This document shows positions 33,488 to 45,800 of a DNA stretch of 64,000 nt, piece by piece. The DNA is taken from positions 13,224,001 to 13,288,000 of the forward strand of contig JAULJL010000035.1 of the NCBI GenBank assembly GCA_030761205.1, given 5' to 3'. The position numbers were made by a program, and so were the translations under genes. The notes beneath the pieces are model-generated. The model saw nothing but the letters and a program-made list of their open reading frames with translations, made no database searches and was not told where the DNA came from. The first letter of the stretch is position 1. Each line of letters opens with the position of its first letter. Source of the DNA: Fremontodendron californicum. Lineage: Eukaryota; Streptophyta; Magnoliopsida; Malvales; Malvaceae.

Positions 33488-33589
33488 ACAATAAATTGAA
33501 GATTTTGTTCTTAAATTGAATTCTCTGCCTAAACAAGGCTCGATTCGTCTTAAGGAAATGAATTCGATTTTCAAAAAAGGATTTATGCT

Positions 33590-35240
33590 CGAAGGGCTTT
33601 AAAATTGGTGCCCGAAGGTCTTAAAATGGTGCCCGGAGATCTTAAAAATTGGTGCCCATAGGCCTTAAAATGGTGCCCGGAGGTCTTAAAAATTGGTGCC
33701 CGGAGGTCTTACCCCTGAAAAACGTTATGCCCGCAGGTCTTAAAGATGTTGCCCGGAGGTCTTACCTGTGATTTGAAAAAATTATGCCCGGAGGTCTTAA
33801 AAATGGTGCCCATAGGCCTTACCCCTGAAAAAAAGTTACGCCCGGAGGTCTTAAAGATGTTGCCCGGAGGTCTTACCTGTGATTTGAAAAATTATGCCCG
33901 GAGGTCTTAAAAATGGTGCCCATAAGCCTTACCCCTGAAAAAAATTATGCCCGGAGGTCTTAAAGATGTTGCCCGGAGGTCTTACCTGTGATTTGAAAAA
34001 TTATGCCCGGAGGTCTTAAAAATGGTGCCCATAGGCCTTAAGAATGGTGCCCGGAGTTCTTAAAGATGTTGCCCGGAGGTCTTACCTGTGATTTGAAAAA
34101 TTATGCCCGGAGGTCTTAAAAATGATGCCCATAGGCCTTAAGAATGGTGCCCGGAGGCCTTACCCGTGATTTGGAAAAAATACGCTGTATGCGACTTTAA
34201 AAATGATGCCCAGGGGTCTTAAGAATGGTGTCAAGAGGTCTTAAGAATGGTGCCTGGAGGCCTTACCCGTGATTTGGAAAAAATGCGCTGTATGCGACGA
34301 TGCCCGGGGGTCTTAAGAATGGTGCCCGGAGGCCTTACCCGTGATTTGGAAAAAATGCGCTGTATGCGACTTTAAAAATGATGCCCGAAGGTCTTCAGAA
34401 TGGTGCCCGGAGGCCTTACCCGTGATTTTAAAAAAATGCGCTGTATGCAACTTTAAAAATAATACCCGGGGTCTTAAGAATGGTGCCCGGAGGCCTTACC
34501 GGTGATTTGAAAAAAATGCTCTGTATGCGACTTTAAAAATGATTCCCGGGGGTCTTAAGAATGGTGTCAAGAGGTCTTAAGAATGGTGCCCGGAGGCCTT
34601 ACCCGTGATTTGGAAAAAATGCGCTGTATGCGACTTTAAAAATGATGCCCGGGGGTCTTAAGAATAGTGCCCGGAGGCCTTACCCGTGATTTGAAAAAAA
34701 TGCACTGTATGCGAATTTAAAAATGATGCCCGGGGGTCATAAGAATGGTGCCCGGAGGCCTTACCCGTGATTTGAAAAAATTGCGCTGTATGCGACTTTA
34801 AAAATGATGCCCGGGGGTTTTAAGAATGGTGCCCGGAGGCCTTACCCGTGATTTGAAAAAAATGCGCTGTATGCGACTTTAAAAATGATGCCTGAAGGTC
34901 TTCAGAATGGTGCCCGGAGGCCTTACCCGTGATTTAAAAAAAATGCGCTGTATGCGACTTTAAAAATGATGCCCGGGGGTCTTAAGAATGGTGCCCGGAG
35001 GCCTTACCCGTGATTTGAAAAAAAATGCGCTGTATGCGACTTTAAAAATGATGCCCGGGGGTCTTAAGAATGTGCCCGGAGGCCTTACCCGTGATTTGAA
35101 AAAAATGCGCTGTATGCGACTTTAAAAATGATGCCCGGGGGTCTTAAGAATGGTGCCCGGAGGCCTTACCCGTGATTTGAAAAAAAATGCGCTGTATGCG
35201 ACTTTAACAATGATGCCCGAAGGTCTTAAGAATGGTGGTG
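33590..35240. repeat. Tandem array in the 3' untranslated region of element A
   Basis: From about 34140 to 35240 there are about 13 copies of a unit of 81-84 bp containing gaatggtgcccggaggcctt and gcgctgtatgcgactttaaa. From about 33590 to 34140 shorter units built on a 26-27 bp core (gcccggaggtcttaaaaatg) form larger blocks. Arrays between gag-pol and the 3' LTR are known from Ogre elements and can seed satellites. Confidence 0.9.
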
Positions 35241-38146
35241 AAGAATTGTTGAAAATTAACCTAAAGATTTTGAGAAGATGCGAATGCTTTTTGATGCAAA
35301 TGCATATGTTGAATAAGATACGAAATGACTTAAACTGGTGCAAATGTCTTTAATGCAAATGTAAATGACTTGGATTGATGCCCATGTTTCATGATGCAGA
35401 TGCCCCTACTAATTGTGTTCATGTAACTGGTTTATGAATGGTGTAACTACAATTACTACACATTAATGAAAATGCAATGATTCTAGAAATGATGCAATTG
35501 TTTGAGATGACACAAATACGAATTCCATGAAGAATGTAAATGTAAAGGTAAAATGCAGATGCTTATGGAATAATGCCAATGCAAATACCCATGAATGATG
35601 CAAATGCTTGCCGACACTGTGCAGATGTAAAAGCTTGATAGAGAGATGAGTGCTCATGAGTGATGCAAATGCCCCCGGTTGTTCCTCTAAACTTTGGCTT
35701 AGCCTTTCAAATTCATTTTTCCTCTTCAAATCAGAGTATATCTTCAATTCATTTTGGCTATTCTCTTTGCCCCAATAGTTTTTCAAACTTTCATCAACAG
35801 AGATCTGAACCGGGTTCTATTTCTTCTTCTCATATCTGGAAGTCAGGACCTATCCTGGCAGTTCTATACCTTTGGGTTAGAAAAACCCTTGTCTCATGTC
35901 AACATCAAAAATGGGTATTTCAAAAATATTTTTATTTGTTTTTGCATTTTGAAAACTTCTGAACAAAAAATATTAACCCCACAATGTGTGATGTACAAAT
36001 CTTTTGAAGACTAATGATCGTTGTTAGAAATTTCTCTAAGTATCAATCTGGTTTTTTTTTTCAACTGGGATTGGCAAGGCTTGGTATAACAAGATTCTGG
36101 CTTTTCCAGGAAAACTTCATGACAAAAATGTATATCCCTTCTAGGCTCACAAATGGAACAGTTTTTATAAATCATTAATTCATTGAGAACCAAAGAAATT
36201 CAACATTCTTTTAGTTTCCATATCAAGGCATTTTGACAAGCGTCAAGATTGGCCGGGATGTTTAAACTGGAAAGTTGATTTTGGTGGAAAAAAGTTTCAG
36301 TTTTTGAAGACAATCTTCTGAATGAGAACTGACAATTTGGGGGGTTCAGGAATTCCTAGATGTTCCTCGATGACCACTCCTTTAATAAGATCTTTTCTTT
36401 TGGGGTATCGGCACTATCATAGATGGCATCGAAAATTTCCAAATTTACTCTAGACCGCCCATTTTTGGGTTTTCGCCCTAGAGTCCCATTCTTTCCATTT
36501 TTTTTTTTGTTCATTGTTTTACCATGCACTTGAGAATTCTAAATTCTTTATTAGTGAAATGATAATTCGATGAAATGGAATAAAATCTGAGGAAAAACCT
36601 TTCAAATTAAATATTCATGCTTGATCAAAATGGACTTTTAAAGCATATAATGTAGGCCATAGCTCAGGGTTCAGAAAAAAGGATAAATAGGCCCAAAATA
36701 TGTGTTTGAGGGTAATCAGATCAAGGATCATTTCTTGAGGAGGATTCTCTTTGAAGCATTTGTCCCTTCTTGGACATTTCTTTCCTTTTGACTTTGCTCT
36801 TTTTCTTCCTTGCTTTTGGCTTTCCATTTGCCATGTCTTTCACACATTTTGTTTTCTTTTTTATTGTGTTTTTCTTTTGTTTTTCTTGGCTTTCATTTCA
36901 CCATCTTTTTCTCTTCTTTTTCTTTGACAGAGTGAGCCCGTATTTATTCGGGGCTCCATTTGCTTTATGTCTGTCCTTGAGTTATCACTCATTTCTCAAT
37001 GATCTTTGAAAAGATCTTTCCTCGCATTTGCCCCCCAGTGTAGAGGGTAATCCTTGATCAGGGTTCAAAGAAGAAAGAATTCTTTTGGCTCAAAAGGGGT
37101 GACTATGGATAATTTCTTTTTGTGTGAAGGGGATATGAAAGATGGCCATTTCTCATGTCAAGCACAAATATTCACATTGAAAAGCAATCCCCAGGGGAAA
37201 TAGATAATCAAAATTTCATTTTGCACTTTGGAATCATCCGAATTCTCATATGCATGATATCACGATTTTTCTTTTTCTTTTTTTTTCTTTTTTTTTTCGT
37301 CGCATCCCCCCAATATTCATGCATTAGCCCATCCTTCTTTACCATGTATCCATCATTTCCATATATGATGCCCTAATTTGATTAACCATGAGAATCTGTA
37401 TCAACGAGGAACATAGCAAGTCTAGGTGTATTTTGAAAAGGCTGAGTTTCCAATCTGAGTTTTTTTGAAGAGATAAGGAAAATATGACCCAAAAACGGGT
37501 TTTCTCTGGGACAAGGGATAATCTAGTTTAATCATTGCGCCCCAGGATGTCAATCATGAAGTGATGTTTGGGCAATTAGTGTTTTGTGGTTATTGGGAAA
37601 GGTCATGAATGGTTTTAGCACAATCTTGACACACATCAAATTATCGAAATCTAGACTCTTGAAAGAATGTCTCATTTGTTTGATTTTCAAGGAATTCGAA
37701 AAATTTCAAAAAAGTTCGTTCCTTTGTTCATAGCCTAGACTAGGATTTACATCCTTGTTTATTTTGCAATGACAATGCTTCTCTTTTTTCATTCATTTTT
37801 CCTTGAAGCATTAGGTCTTTCAAGTGTTATTGATTCAAGGTTTAGGTATAGAGAAGCCCAAAAAGGAGGGGGATGGTGTTGGGTCATTTCTAACACTGAT
37901 CATCAATCTTCTTGAGACTATCCATTATTAAAACTTCCTTAATGCTTGTTTTTGTAAATTCACGTTTATTTAAAACACAACAAACACAAAGCATTTAAAA
38001 TTCATTTAATTCATATAGATGTTAACATGAGACAAGTGCTTTCATCGTCACAGTGTATAAAACTACATGCGTCAAAAATGCTCCTATTGACATCCTTCAA
38101 AGGTAGTAATTCTCCCCCTAAAACCCTGAAAGAAACTGATTTAGGT
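35241..38146 (-). other. Internal region of element A without pol
   Basis: In element orientation this lies downstream of gag, where pol would be expected. No protease, RT, RNase H or integrase motif is visible in any frame. Degenerate gatgcaaatg words recur at about 35270-35680. Short open frames look random. Confidence 0.6.
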
Positions 38147-39562
38147 CTAAGCGGCCTTCCATTGATTGATAAGCTCCGGTGTCAAAATACCATCACGGAT
38201 AAGATTTTCAATCCTTTCCTTCATTTGTCTGCATTTTTCAGTTGAATGCCCAACTACCCCTAGGTGATAATCACACTTGTTGTCAGGGTCATAACTCCTT
38301 GTTGATGGATTCGGAGCTATTCTCAAAGGTACCGGGGTAAGGTACTGATTCTTTATTAGTAATGGCAGTAAGTCAGGGATGGGGATTGGAATTCTTTCTT
38401 GATTTTCTCGCGGTCGTTTTCTAGAAGTAGGCCTTGTTGCAAGGGCTGGTATAGGATTAGGTGTTTGGGTAGGTAGGTAAGGATAAAGGCTTGGAGATAC
38501 CTCAGTAGGGTAACATGATTGGTATGAGGGAAATTGGGAATATGGGATGAAATCTCCCATAGTTTGGACATCTTCCTCTTTCTTTCTTGGTGCCTTATTT
38601 CTCTCGGTATTGGATGTTCCTTCTCTTTCAAGTTTCCCACTCTTGATAGCATTCTCAATCATCTCCCTTGAAATTACCATGTCCGCAAAATTCTTCGAAG
38701 CATTGCCGATGAGTCTGTCATAGTACGGGGCCTGTAGTGTATTCACAAAAAGGACAGTGGTTTCCTTCTGAGTTAAAGGCGGTTGTACTTGGACGACCAG
38801 GCTCATCCACCGTTGCGCATATTCTTTGAAGCTCTCAGTAGCTCTTTTCTTCATATTTTGCAATGTGAGACGGTCAGGCGCCATGTCGGTCATATGCTTG
38901 TACTGGTTTAGAAAAGCCCTAGCCAAATCATTCCAATAGCGTATCTGGTCCTTGCTCAACTGACTATACCACCTAATTGCGTACCCGCTGAGGCTATCCT
39001 GAAAACAGTGAATCAAAAGCTTATCATTACCTATATGACTTGTCATCTTCCGGCAGAACATAGTGATGTGGGCTGATGGATCGGTCGTCCCGTCATATTT
39101 CACAAAGTCAGGGATCTTGAACTTAGGAGGAATGACTAAATCGAGGATCAAGCATCGTTCTTTCGCCTTCACACTCCCGAATACATCTGTTCTTTCTATT
39201 GCCCGGAGCCTTTCATCTAACAACTGATATTTCCCTTGGGAATCTGCCAACTCAACCTCATTTACTGCAACCTTTTTCAACTTTGCCTGTTCAGCTGGAT
39301 CATCTGAGTTTAGGACATTGACGGGGTTAACAGTGTTCTGGGCATCACTTATTGCGACCTCATCTTGGCCCTTTTGTACCTCTAACCCTTCTCTGGCGAC
39401 AAAGTTTTCGGTGTATCCTTTTCCCTTGATTACAGCAGACATTAGCTCCATCAGTTTAGTCATCTGATCCTTAGATTCTGCTTGAGATTTTGCTAGCTGT
39501 TCTCGCAATTCTCTCTGTTCCCTTTCCATTTTTTCCATTCGGGCAACTTGTTCATCCTCCAT
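38147..39562 (-). CDS. gag: Gag protein of element A (471 aa, Tat/Ogre type)
   Basis: Intact open frame starting at ATG 39562. Residues 1-50 are a charged coiled coil (MEREQRELREQLAKSQAES). The capsid region holds FKIPDFVKYDGTTDPSAHI, then DSLSGYAIRWYSQLSKDQI and SFKEYAQRWMSL, which are hallmarks of plant gypsy retrotransposon gag. A low-complexity linker leads to a cysteine-histidine motif near the end (CDYHLGVVGHSTEKC), a knuckle-like variant seen in Tat-lineage gag. It would assemble particles and package element RNA. No protease or pol follows it. A second, shorter gag-like ORF (40383-41333) lies upstream in the same orientation. The intact frame suggests either recent age or use in trans. 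Confidence 0.85.
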   Translation of the reverse strand: MEDEQVARMEKMEREQRELREQLAKSQAESKDQMTKLMELMSAVIKGKGYTENFVAREGLEVQKGQDEVAISDAQNTVNPVNVLNSDDPAEQAKLKKVAVNEVELADSQGKYQLLDERLRAIERTDVFGSVKAKERCLILDLVIPPKFKIPDFVKYDGTTDPSAHITMFCRKMTSHIGNDKLLIHCFQDSLSGYAIRWYSQLSKDQIRYWNDLARAFLNQYKHMTDMAPDRLTLQNMKKRATESFKEYAQRWMSLVVQVQPPLTQKETTVLFVNTLQAPYYDRLIGNASKNFADMVISREMIENAIKSGKLEREGTSNTERNKAPRKKEEDVQTMGDFIPYSQFPSYQSCYPTEVSPSLYPYLPTQTPNPIPALATRPTSRKRPRENQERIPIPIPDLLPLLIKNQYLTPVPLRIAPNPSTRSYDPDNKCDYHLGVVGHSTEKCRQMKERIENLIRDGILTPELINQWKAA

Positions 39563-40382
39563 AGCACCAGCCTGTATTAAAAGTGTATTCAGTACTTCTT
39601 CTGATTTGAAATGGAAATTCTTTCAAAGACTCCTAAAGCCAAGCCAATTCTATTTTATTTCCCCCAAATGTATGTCATGATGAATGAGCCATGAATGCAA
39701 TTTGATGCATGTGAAACCTAAACAATATGATGTATGGACATGTACAATGGAAACATGCTGACCATATATGTGATAAATGCAATCACAATGCCAACATGTT
39801 GCAAACAAAGAATAAACAGATCAACACATGAATATATGCAATGACTGATCATGTATTTTAGCATGTTTCCCAATGAATGATCACATACACTATGAATGCA
39901 ACACGGTGTCAATTATGCAAACAATGAATGATTGATACAGAGTATATACAAAGAAAATCATGCTAACCATGTGTGTCATGAATGTGACCTAATGCTAATC
40001 ATGATGTATGTAATAAGCAAATTAATGCATAGATATATACAGAAAAATCATGCTGATTATGAATGCATGAATGCAACCTGACAAATAATTGATGGGATGC
40101 AAAATGCAAAGGGGAAGATATCACGGAGGAAATAAGAATCGGAGGAACTTAATCATCAACATCTTATAAATTTGAAGCATACTCAATTCATTCCCATATC
40201 AATGTTCACAATGGTATAAACCATGTTTTACAAAATTTGAGCAGTAGTTAAAACTGTCTTTACAAGCACTTTATTCTTCCTAGCATCCTAAGGCTATAAG
40301 AGCCGGCTATTGAAAAAGTGAAATCCTATTACATCATATAAGACCGAAGTCTTTCCACCTCAATGCTGTAAATCTCCCAATC
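39563..40382 (-). other. Spacer between the two gag-like ORFs of element A
   Basis: AT-rich, with repeated words such as catgaatgc and tatacag every few tens of bases. No gene is seen. Confidence 0.5.
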
Positions 40383-41333
40383 CTAATGGCGTTTTCCCAG
40401 TCCTTTATCAATCAGTGTCGTTGGATCCAACCACTTGGCATCTATGAGAGCTTGCACTTTCCTTTTGACTGTTATACAATCTTCGATACTATGGCCAACA
40501 ATTCCACAGTGATAATCACATCTTTCATTTGGATTATACCACATTGGATATGGTGGTAACAGGGGTTTCAATGGGACACAGGCAACCATGTGATTTTGGA
40601 TCAGTATAGGGAGGAGCTCTTGGTAGCTGATTGGAATGGGATCAAAATGCATTTGGGTCTTATTCTGGGATCGTTTCTTAGTCACACATGGCCTAGGAGT
40701 TGGGGCACTTGGTGGTGGCACTAAGGTTCGAACCGGAGTGTTTACATGGGGATGTGGCGGAACAGCATGGTAAGGGTATGGATTTGGACACGGGGCCTTT
40801 GGAGGTTGTACATAGCTCGAGGTTCCTATCCCAGGTACTGGATAAGGTGATTGATGAGGGAAATAGTATGAACTGGTAGTTGGTAACGATGGAGTGGGAT
40901 TCAGGAATCCCGTAGTGGTCGTCCCAATGGACGATTGGACCATAGTAGGGTGGGGATACTGGTTTGGACCTAGAACAGTTTGCAGGTATGGTACTGGATT
41001 CGAGGTTTCTGTCTTTGGTATCAGGCTTTCAGGTTTAATTATTTTCATGATTTTGTCCATAATTTCATCAGGATTGCAACCTTTGTGGCATTGACAAGTG
41101 CAGGATCCAGCAAGTATTGTATGTTCTGGACCTAATGGTTTTGGTTGATCCGAAGATGATGCGAAGCCCTTAGAAAGTTCGCCTTTACTGTTACCCATAT
41201 CCTCAACCATTTTCAGCAATTTGGCAAGTTGTTCCTTCACCTCTCGGATTTCATGTCCATATTCATCTTGATTGCGTTCCAAAGCACCCAATCGTTCCTC
41301 CGATTCATTCCTCATATCTCGAACCCCTTTCAT
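40383..41333 (-). CDS. Second gag-like ORF of element A (316 aa, capsid core missing)
   Basis: Starts at ATG 41333. The N-terminal about 60 residues form a charged coiled coil (EERLGALERNQDEYGHEIRE). A short SCTCQCHKGC cysteine cluster follows near residue 82-90. The middle is rich in Pro, Tyr, Ser and Thr. The C-terminus has CDYHCGIVGHSIEDC followed by a helical tail, clearly related to the end of the 471-aa gag (CDYHLGVVGHSTEKC). The capsid segment between coiled coil and linker is absent. It may be a duplicated gag that lost its core, or the extra ORF1 that Ogre elements carry upstream of gag. The two possibilities need alignment to separate. The frame is intact. Confidence 0.65.
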   Translation of the reverse strand: MKGVRDMRNESEERLGALERNQDEYGHEIREVKEQLAKLLKMVEDMGNSKGELSKGFASSSDQPKPLGPEHTILAGSCTCQCHKGCNPDEIMDKIMKIIKPESLIPKTETSNPVPYLQTVLGPNQYPHPTMVQSSIGTTTTGFLNPTPSLPTTSSYYFPHQSPYPVPGIGTSSYVQPPKAPCPNPYPYHAVPPHPHVNTPVRTLVPPPSAPTPRPCVTKKRSQNKTQMHFDPIPISYQELLPILIQNHMVACVPLKPLLPPYPMWYNPNERCDYHCGIVGHSIEDCITVKRKVQALIDAKWLDPTTLIDKGLGKRH

Positions 41334-42850
41334 GCAAATGAAAATGTCATGAGATTAAGATTATGAATGTACATGCTCTATTCCTATGTGCATGAATAAA
41401 CTGATGATTAATGCATGAACATATACAGAGAAATTATGATGACTATGTATGCTATGGATGCAATCTAATGCCAGGTATATACAGATAATGACTATGCATG
41501 TCATAAACGTGTCCTACAATGAATGACCATGCATGCTATGATGTCAAAATGATACATGCTAAGAATAAATGAATTAATACAAAGGTAGGTACAAAGAATT
41601 ACCATGTATATCACAAATGTATTCTACAATGAATAATCATGCATGTTATGACTGTAACATGATGTCAAAATGACACAAATAAATTAACCAATGATTACAC
41701 GAAATTGATGGGACCTAAATCTTGATTATTCAAAAATCTCATTATGCAAGTTTTGCCTCCTAATTTATGATTTTTTTTTTTGTGTTTTTTTTTTTATTTA
41801 TGAAAAACCAATCACATTATTTTCAAAAGAATTTCAGGGTGGATCCCACTATGGTACCATATGCAAATGTTCATGTGACCCTACCGATTTTATGAAATCA
41901 TCAAATGAAATTACCAACTGTTTATTGCAAAGAATGAGTTCAATAACACAACCAAAAATGTACATGCTCTATTCACACATGTATGAAATGTGCAACATGC
42001 AAAATGCTTGAAAAAAGATTTTTTTTTTTTTTTTAAAAACAGCTAATGAACATCTGCCCCAGCAATATCTGCTTATTTAGGCATCACGATGCCTTCGAGG
42101 CGGAGTATCACATTTATTACGGGCGATGTACGTACATCGTTGCCTTATCTACCACACTTATTCGAAGTGTAAAATAGGTAACAAAAAGTTTAGAAATGTC
42201 CCTCCATGTGTTCCTATTTTCGGTATATCTAACGAAAATTCGGGATGGCTTCGCCTAGGTTCAACTATATGAGGGTGAATCGGTTCTAAGGCCCAGAATT
42301 GTTCCTCACTGTCGCCGGTGAAGGCTAGTAAGGCACCCCGATAAAAGCGGGTTCAATCCATTAGAGTATATTTTCCTATGCCCGTACGGAGGATTATCAC
42401 GAAGGCAATAGGTACTTTATACTCTGAAAGTGTTTCACTAGCCCATACGGAGGATCATCACGAAGGCGTAGTTACTTTACTCCCACTTAAAAGGACGGAA
42501 TCCGGGTATAGGATTCATGTTATGCAAATGCACGTGTAGTGTGTGTGGAGGAATATCAAACCTTTCACTACCTATTCTACAAACCTTATTCTAAATGCCC
42601 TAGCAATTAAAACATTCAAGAATAGTGTAACGCATTAACCAACAAGCAATTATAATATACAACCTTAAATAACTAGAGAACAAAAATAAAATGCATGCAC
42701 ATGAGTATGAACATATTTAAAAACATTTTATTATTTTCAAAATTCTCCTTATTAAAAAAAATGTGGGAATTAAAATTAAATACCAATTAAACCAACAAAA
42801 CCGAGACTTTGATAACACACGACAAATTCTAGGCCTGACTCTCTAATAAT
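41334..42850 (-). mobile_element. Leader of element A
   Basis: Noncoding sequence between the PBS and the first gag-like ORF. It has A/T runs at about 41770-41800 and 42010-42040, and repeated ggaggatyatcacgaaggc phrases near 42390 and 42450. Its right end matches 1-400. Confidence 0.75.
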
Positions 42851-42868
42851 TCCCCAGCGGAGTCGCCA
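42851..42868 (-). other. Primer-binding site of element A
   Basis: Plus strand tccccagcggagtcgcca, identical to 403-420, 3 bases from the LTR end. The complement of a tRNA 3' end ending in CCA; Ogre/Tat type. Confidence 0.82.
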
Positions 42869-42871
42869 AGC

Positions 42872-45800
42872 TGTCGCAACCTAAAAAAAATAACGAAGTC
42901 TCATCGCAAGACTTTATTATTCGTTAAGCGTGACATTAAAAAAACGAGGAAAAGTCGACTTAATTCCTCTAGAAAAATGAAGGTTTTGAAAATGACCTAA
43001 AAAAAACATGGAGTCGCCACCAATCTTTTTTAGCTAGGTGTGATCGGCCACCTATTAAAACCGGTTTTATAAAATATTTTAAAAATTAATTAAAACATTT
43101 TAAAAACCAATTTCAAGTCTGCGTTTTAAACCAGAGAACTCAAAGAAGCGGGTTCGGGAGTCGGTTACGTGTGGGGAAGGATTAGCACCCCCACAACGCC
43201 CGTATAAATCGGTACCTTATTAATCGTGTATTATCTCAAGTCTCGGTAAAGATTGGTTTTAAATTTAGTATTTCAAGTTAATTCCCAATTTAAAGAAAAA
43301 TAATTCAATTTTTATTTGAAAATGATTCGGAATTTATAAATTCAAAATTTTCCTATATTCCCCAACAAACGTGGCAAAATATAGAAATTTTTATTAGTTT
43401 TGAAAAACTTTCCGAATCATTCTCTTTTTTGAAAGAAAGATATTCCTTTATTAATGATAATTGATGAAATTCCCTCCAGCAAACCCGGTAGAGAACTCAT
43501 GAATTATTTTAACTCGGGAATATCTTTATTTTTATTGAAAACCATTATCTTTTGAAAACATTTAAAATAAATGAATATGTATATGCTAAATAAAGATAAC
43601 TAAATAAAAGCATAGGATATCATGAAATATTCGAAACCATATAATAAATCATGTAACATCAAAAAACATAAATCAAAATAACAACAATATCATAGAAATT
43701 ATTATAGCAAGAATCATATATTATATAAAATGCATGAATATAAAAATGCAATGCATGAAATGTATTTTTTCCTTTAATTAAGGAAATCCGTATATCTAAA
43801 AAGATATCCGGCTACCTTAGGAAAATATGTCAAATTAAATATTCTAAAACCAAAATACTTTGTGATTGTTTGAAAACAATTTTGAAAAGCTTGAATTAAA
43901 AATAAAAACTGGGCTAATTTCTTTAAAATGGCTCTAATTTCCTAAGTTTAAAAATCCGGACTTGACTACCCTTAACCCGGGACTTGAAAAACCATTTTTT
44001 AGAGTTTAAAAAGGCTTAGAAATTACCCTAAGTCAGTAGCTAACCCTTCTAATCAGCCCACTCTATGTAAATTAACCAAAACAGAAAATTGGTGTTTCTT
44101 TAAATTCAATTCTGACTCCACTGTCCGGTTTTAATCCATGATTTTTTACCCTATTTTTAAAAATTCTAAAAATTCTGAAAAAATTATTGGAGACTCAGGA
44201 CATGTAAAAATACACGGAAAAAAATCGACTTAATTTTCTGATCAAAGATGAATTCCCAGAAAAACCAGAGATGTACGAGTTTTTGGAGGAGAAAAAACTG
44301 CTTTGTTTTTCTTTAAAATCAATTCTGACTCCACTGTCCCGTTTTAATCCACGATTTTTTACCCTATTTTTAAAAATTCCAAAAATTCTGAAAAACTTAT
44401 TGGAGACTCAGGACATGTAAAAATACACGAGAAAAAATTGATTTAATTTTCTGATCAAAGATGAATTCCCAGAAAAATCGGAGATGTACGAGTTTTGGGT
44501 GGAAAAAAAAACTGCTTTGCCAACACATTTTTTTTTTGTCTTTGATAAAATCATTTAAAAATCAAAATAAAAATATTTGAAACTCATAGAATGACTTGAA
44601 AACAGTAGCTAGGACTTTTTGAAAGTTAGATAAAAATTGGCTAAGTAAAAAAATCACAAAGGTAGAATAATAAATTTGACAAACTTAATTTTCCACAAGT
44701 GTGCTCAAGAGAGCATGACCTTGAACCATTAATTGGCTCAAGTCATTATTCAAGTGGCATGAACATGAAATGCATGAAATAATGCAGCAAACATAATGCA
44801 TGAAATGCATGGATTTAAAACTAAATGTAAGGAAAATGCATGACATAAATAATATGGCCTAGACCTAACATGAACTTGCATGGCAATAAATGCAACCTAG
44901 ACCTAAGATATGCATGGCATTTTCACAAACACAAGGCATGCTTAATTCAAAAATCCAACCAAATATCATGCAAATGCAAAAACCTAACAACTAGCATGAC
45001 AAAAAATGCAACACACAATGCAAAACACATGGAGTAGCCAAATGGCCTCAAGCTCCAATAAGCATGGCATTTTCTCAAACACTTGGCATACTAGCATGAA
45101 AAACTAAGTCATAACACAAAAATCACACAAGCATTTTCACAAACACTTAATATGCTAAATCTAAAACATGTTCAACTAAGATATAAAACAAGAATCATGC
45201 AAAGAATCACACAAGCATTTTCACAAACACTTAATATGCTAACTTTAAAACATGCTCAAATTTAAACAACATGAAAACAGAAAATTAAAAATGCAAAAAC
45301 ATGATATCTAAGACATAAATGGCAACAAACAAAGCAACCAAATTAAAATATAACTCAAGAACATGAAATAACATAACATTTAAAACATCAAAAACAAAGA
45401 AAATAGCATAAACAATATGGTAAAATGAATCGAAACAACAACTTAAAATAAATAATGTAGGCCATTTGGCCATGGTGAGTTTATTGTAAAAACAAAAATG
45501 TAAAAAAAATATACTTAAGAAAGGAAATGAAGGAAGAACAAGAAACATTATTTTAAAATGAAAACTCACCAAGTAGAGATTAAAATAGCAAAAAATAAGA
45601 ATAGAAAATGAAAGTGCAAGAGTTGGTGCTCAAGAGCAACCTCAAGAAGCTAATATTTCAAGCTTTTCTCTTCAAACTTTCCTTTTTTTTCTAAACTTTT
45701 CTTTTTTTTGCTTTCAACCAAGAAGATAAAAACTAAGAAAAACTAAGAGAAATCAGCCAAAATGGAAAAGAAAAAACAAAATCTGCCTCCCTCCATAGGG

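Noticed and set aside
33249..33494. Phe-rich open frames that look like membrane proteins
   Set aside because: They arise from a T-rich low-complexity tract.
33590..35240. Possible CRISPR-like array
   Set aside because: The repeats are directly tandem without unique spacers and lie in a plant retrotransposon 3' region.
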